A stretch of DNA of 7,090 bases from JAAUQA01 sp036351435 (GTDB lineage Bacteria; Pseudomonadota; Gammaproteobacteria; Competibacterales; Competibacteraceae): positions 1-7,090 of the forward strand of contig JAZBPA010000258.1 of assembly GCA_036351435.1 (NCBI GenBank), given 5' to 3'. This document shows, piece by piece, positions 6,446 to 7,090 of this stretch; position 1 is the stretch's first letter; every line of letters begins with the position of its first letter. The translations under genes were made by a program, and so were the position numbers. The notes beneath the pieces were generated by a model. It was not told the DNA's origin and searched no databases. It saw only the letters and a program-made list of their open reading frames with translations.

Positions 6446-7090
6446 TAGTTTGCGCCAGCGTCCGCCAGTGTTTTCAATACTCGCTCGTGAATACCGCCGA
6501 AACCGCCATTGCTCATGATCAAAATCACATCGCCTGGCCGGGCTTGATTACCAATTGCGGTGACGGCGGCGTCGATCGAGCCGCAGACCTGTGCACGACC
6601 GTTTAATGCGCCAGCAACTTGATCGAGTGACCAATCTAAATCTGCCGCCTGATAGAGGATCACCTGATCGGCTGCGGTGAGCGCGGGAGCAAGTCCGTCT
6701 TTGAACACGCCCTGCCGCATGGTGTTGGAACGCGGTTCCAGAACGGCAATAATCCGTCCGTCGGCATGCCGGGCGCGCAATCCCGCTAGCGTGGTCGCAA
6801 TGGCGGTAGGGTGATGAGCGAAATCGTCATAGACCTGAATATCGTTGATCGTGCCGCGCAGTTCCAGCCGTCGCTTGACCCCTTTAAACTCAGCCAATGC
6901 TTCGATAGCTTGTGCCGTCGGCACGCCGGCATGACGGGCTGCAGCAATAGCGGCCAAAGCATTATGCACACTGTGCAGCCCGAGTTGCGACCATGATAAG
7001 CGGCCTTGCGGCTGATCCTGATAAACCACATCGAAAGCGCTACCGTCGGGGCTGATGGCATGCGCCTGCCAATCACCTTCAGCGAAATGC
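6445..7090 (-). CDS. mpl: UDP-MurNAc tripeptide ligase Mpl (5' partial)
   Basis: Cytoplasmic murein-recycling ligase that attaches the recovered tripeptide L-Ala-gamma-D-Glu-meso-DAP to UDP-MurNAc with ATP. Only the last 214 codons are here, against about 457 in the E. coli protein, so the N-terminal and ATP-binding parts lie beyond the right edge. In the fragment, GLHSVHNALAAIAAARHAGV (about 37-56) ends the Mur-ligase central domain, VYDDFAHHPTAI (86-97) opens the C-terminal domain, LEPRSNTMRQGVFKD follows, and MSNGGFGGIH (192-201) is the Mpl signature that separates it from MurC. One deviation: the usual G-x-H-N-x-x-N motif reads G-L-H-S-V-H-N, with Ser (AGT at 6972-6970) at the first Asn. 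The frame is open to the right edge; a GTG at 7029 is internal. It is the most upstream gene of the visible leftward operon. Confidence 0.96.
   Translation of the reverse strand, partial: HFAEGDWQAHAISPDGSAFDVVYQDQPQGRLSWSQLGLHSVHNALAAIAAARHAGVPTAQAIEALAEFKGVKRRLELRGTINDIQVYDDFAHHPTAIATTLAGLRARHADGRIIAVLEPRSNTMRQGVFKDGLAPALTAADQVILYQAADLDWSLDQVAGALNGRAQVCGSIDAAVTAIGNQARPGDVILIMSNGGFGGIHERVLKTLADAGAN

Overview
The window (about 55% GC by eye) looks like chromosomal DNA from a proteobacterium, most likely a gammaproteobacterium. The main reason is the leftward cluster mpl - ubiX - alpha/beta hydrolase - yicC: Mpl (murein tripeptide recycling) and this YicC type are typical of Gammaproteobacteria. 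I cannot name the genus.

Layout. The left half (1-3357, + strand) is a quinol:fumarate reductase operon in the order frdC-frdA-frdB. The frdC gene is cut by the left edge. These subunits are of the B-type, with one diheme cytochrome b membrane subunit as in Wolinella succinogenes, not the four-subunit FrdABCD form of enteric bacteria. Every cofactor ligand and catalytic residue I could check is present. The enzyme should pass electrons from a low-potential quinol (menaquinol type) through two hemes and three iron-sulfur clusters to covalently bound FAD and reduce fumarate to succinate, supporting anaerobic respiration or fermentation-linked redox balance.

The centre (3358-4096) is a short intergenic stretch and a foreign-looking block. 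It starts with a GTAG-headed hairpin that looks like a REP element, between the convergent frdB and the leftward genes. Next, on the - strand, come an 80-codon antitoxin gene and a BrnT-type toxin gene with a 14-bp overlap, and a 26-codon reading frame that resembles the start of a HicB-like antitoxin. Sampled lines of this block are about 42-47% GC, against about 57% in a sampled line of yicC, which suggests insertion at the end of an older operon.

The right half (4097-7090, - strand) is a tight operon read right to left: mpl (5' end outside the window), ubiX, an alpha/beta hydrolase and yicC. Neighbours overlap by 1 bp (mpl/ubiX) and 4 bp (hydrolase/yicC), so translational coupling is likely. 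The members concern cell-wall recycling, prenylated-FMN synthesis (the cofactor of UbiD-type decarboxylases), an unassigned hydrolase and an RNA-cleaving protein. The toxin-antitoxin block follows yicC in the same direction and may share its transcript.

No tRNA, rRNA, CRISPR array, transposase or phage gene was seen. The most unusual items are the B-type fumarate reductase in this genomic setting, the HicB-like remnant abutting the BrnT gene, and the REP-like hairpin.
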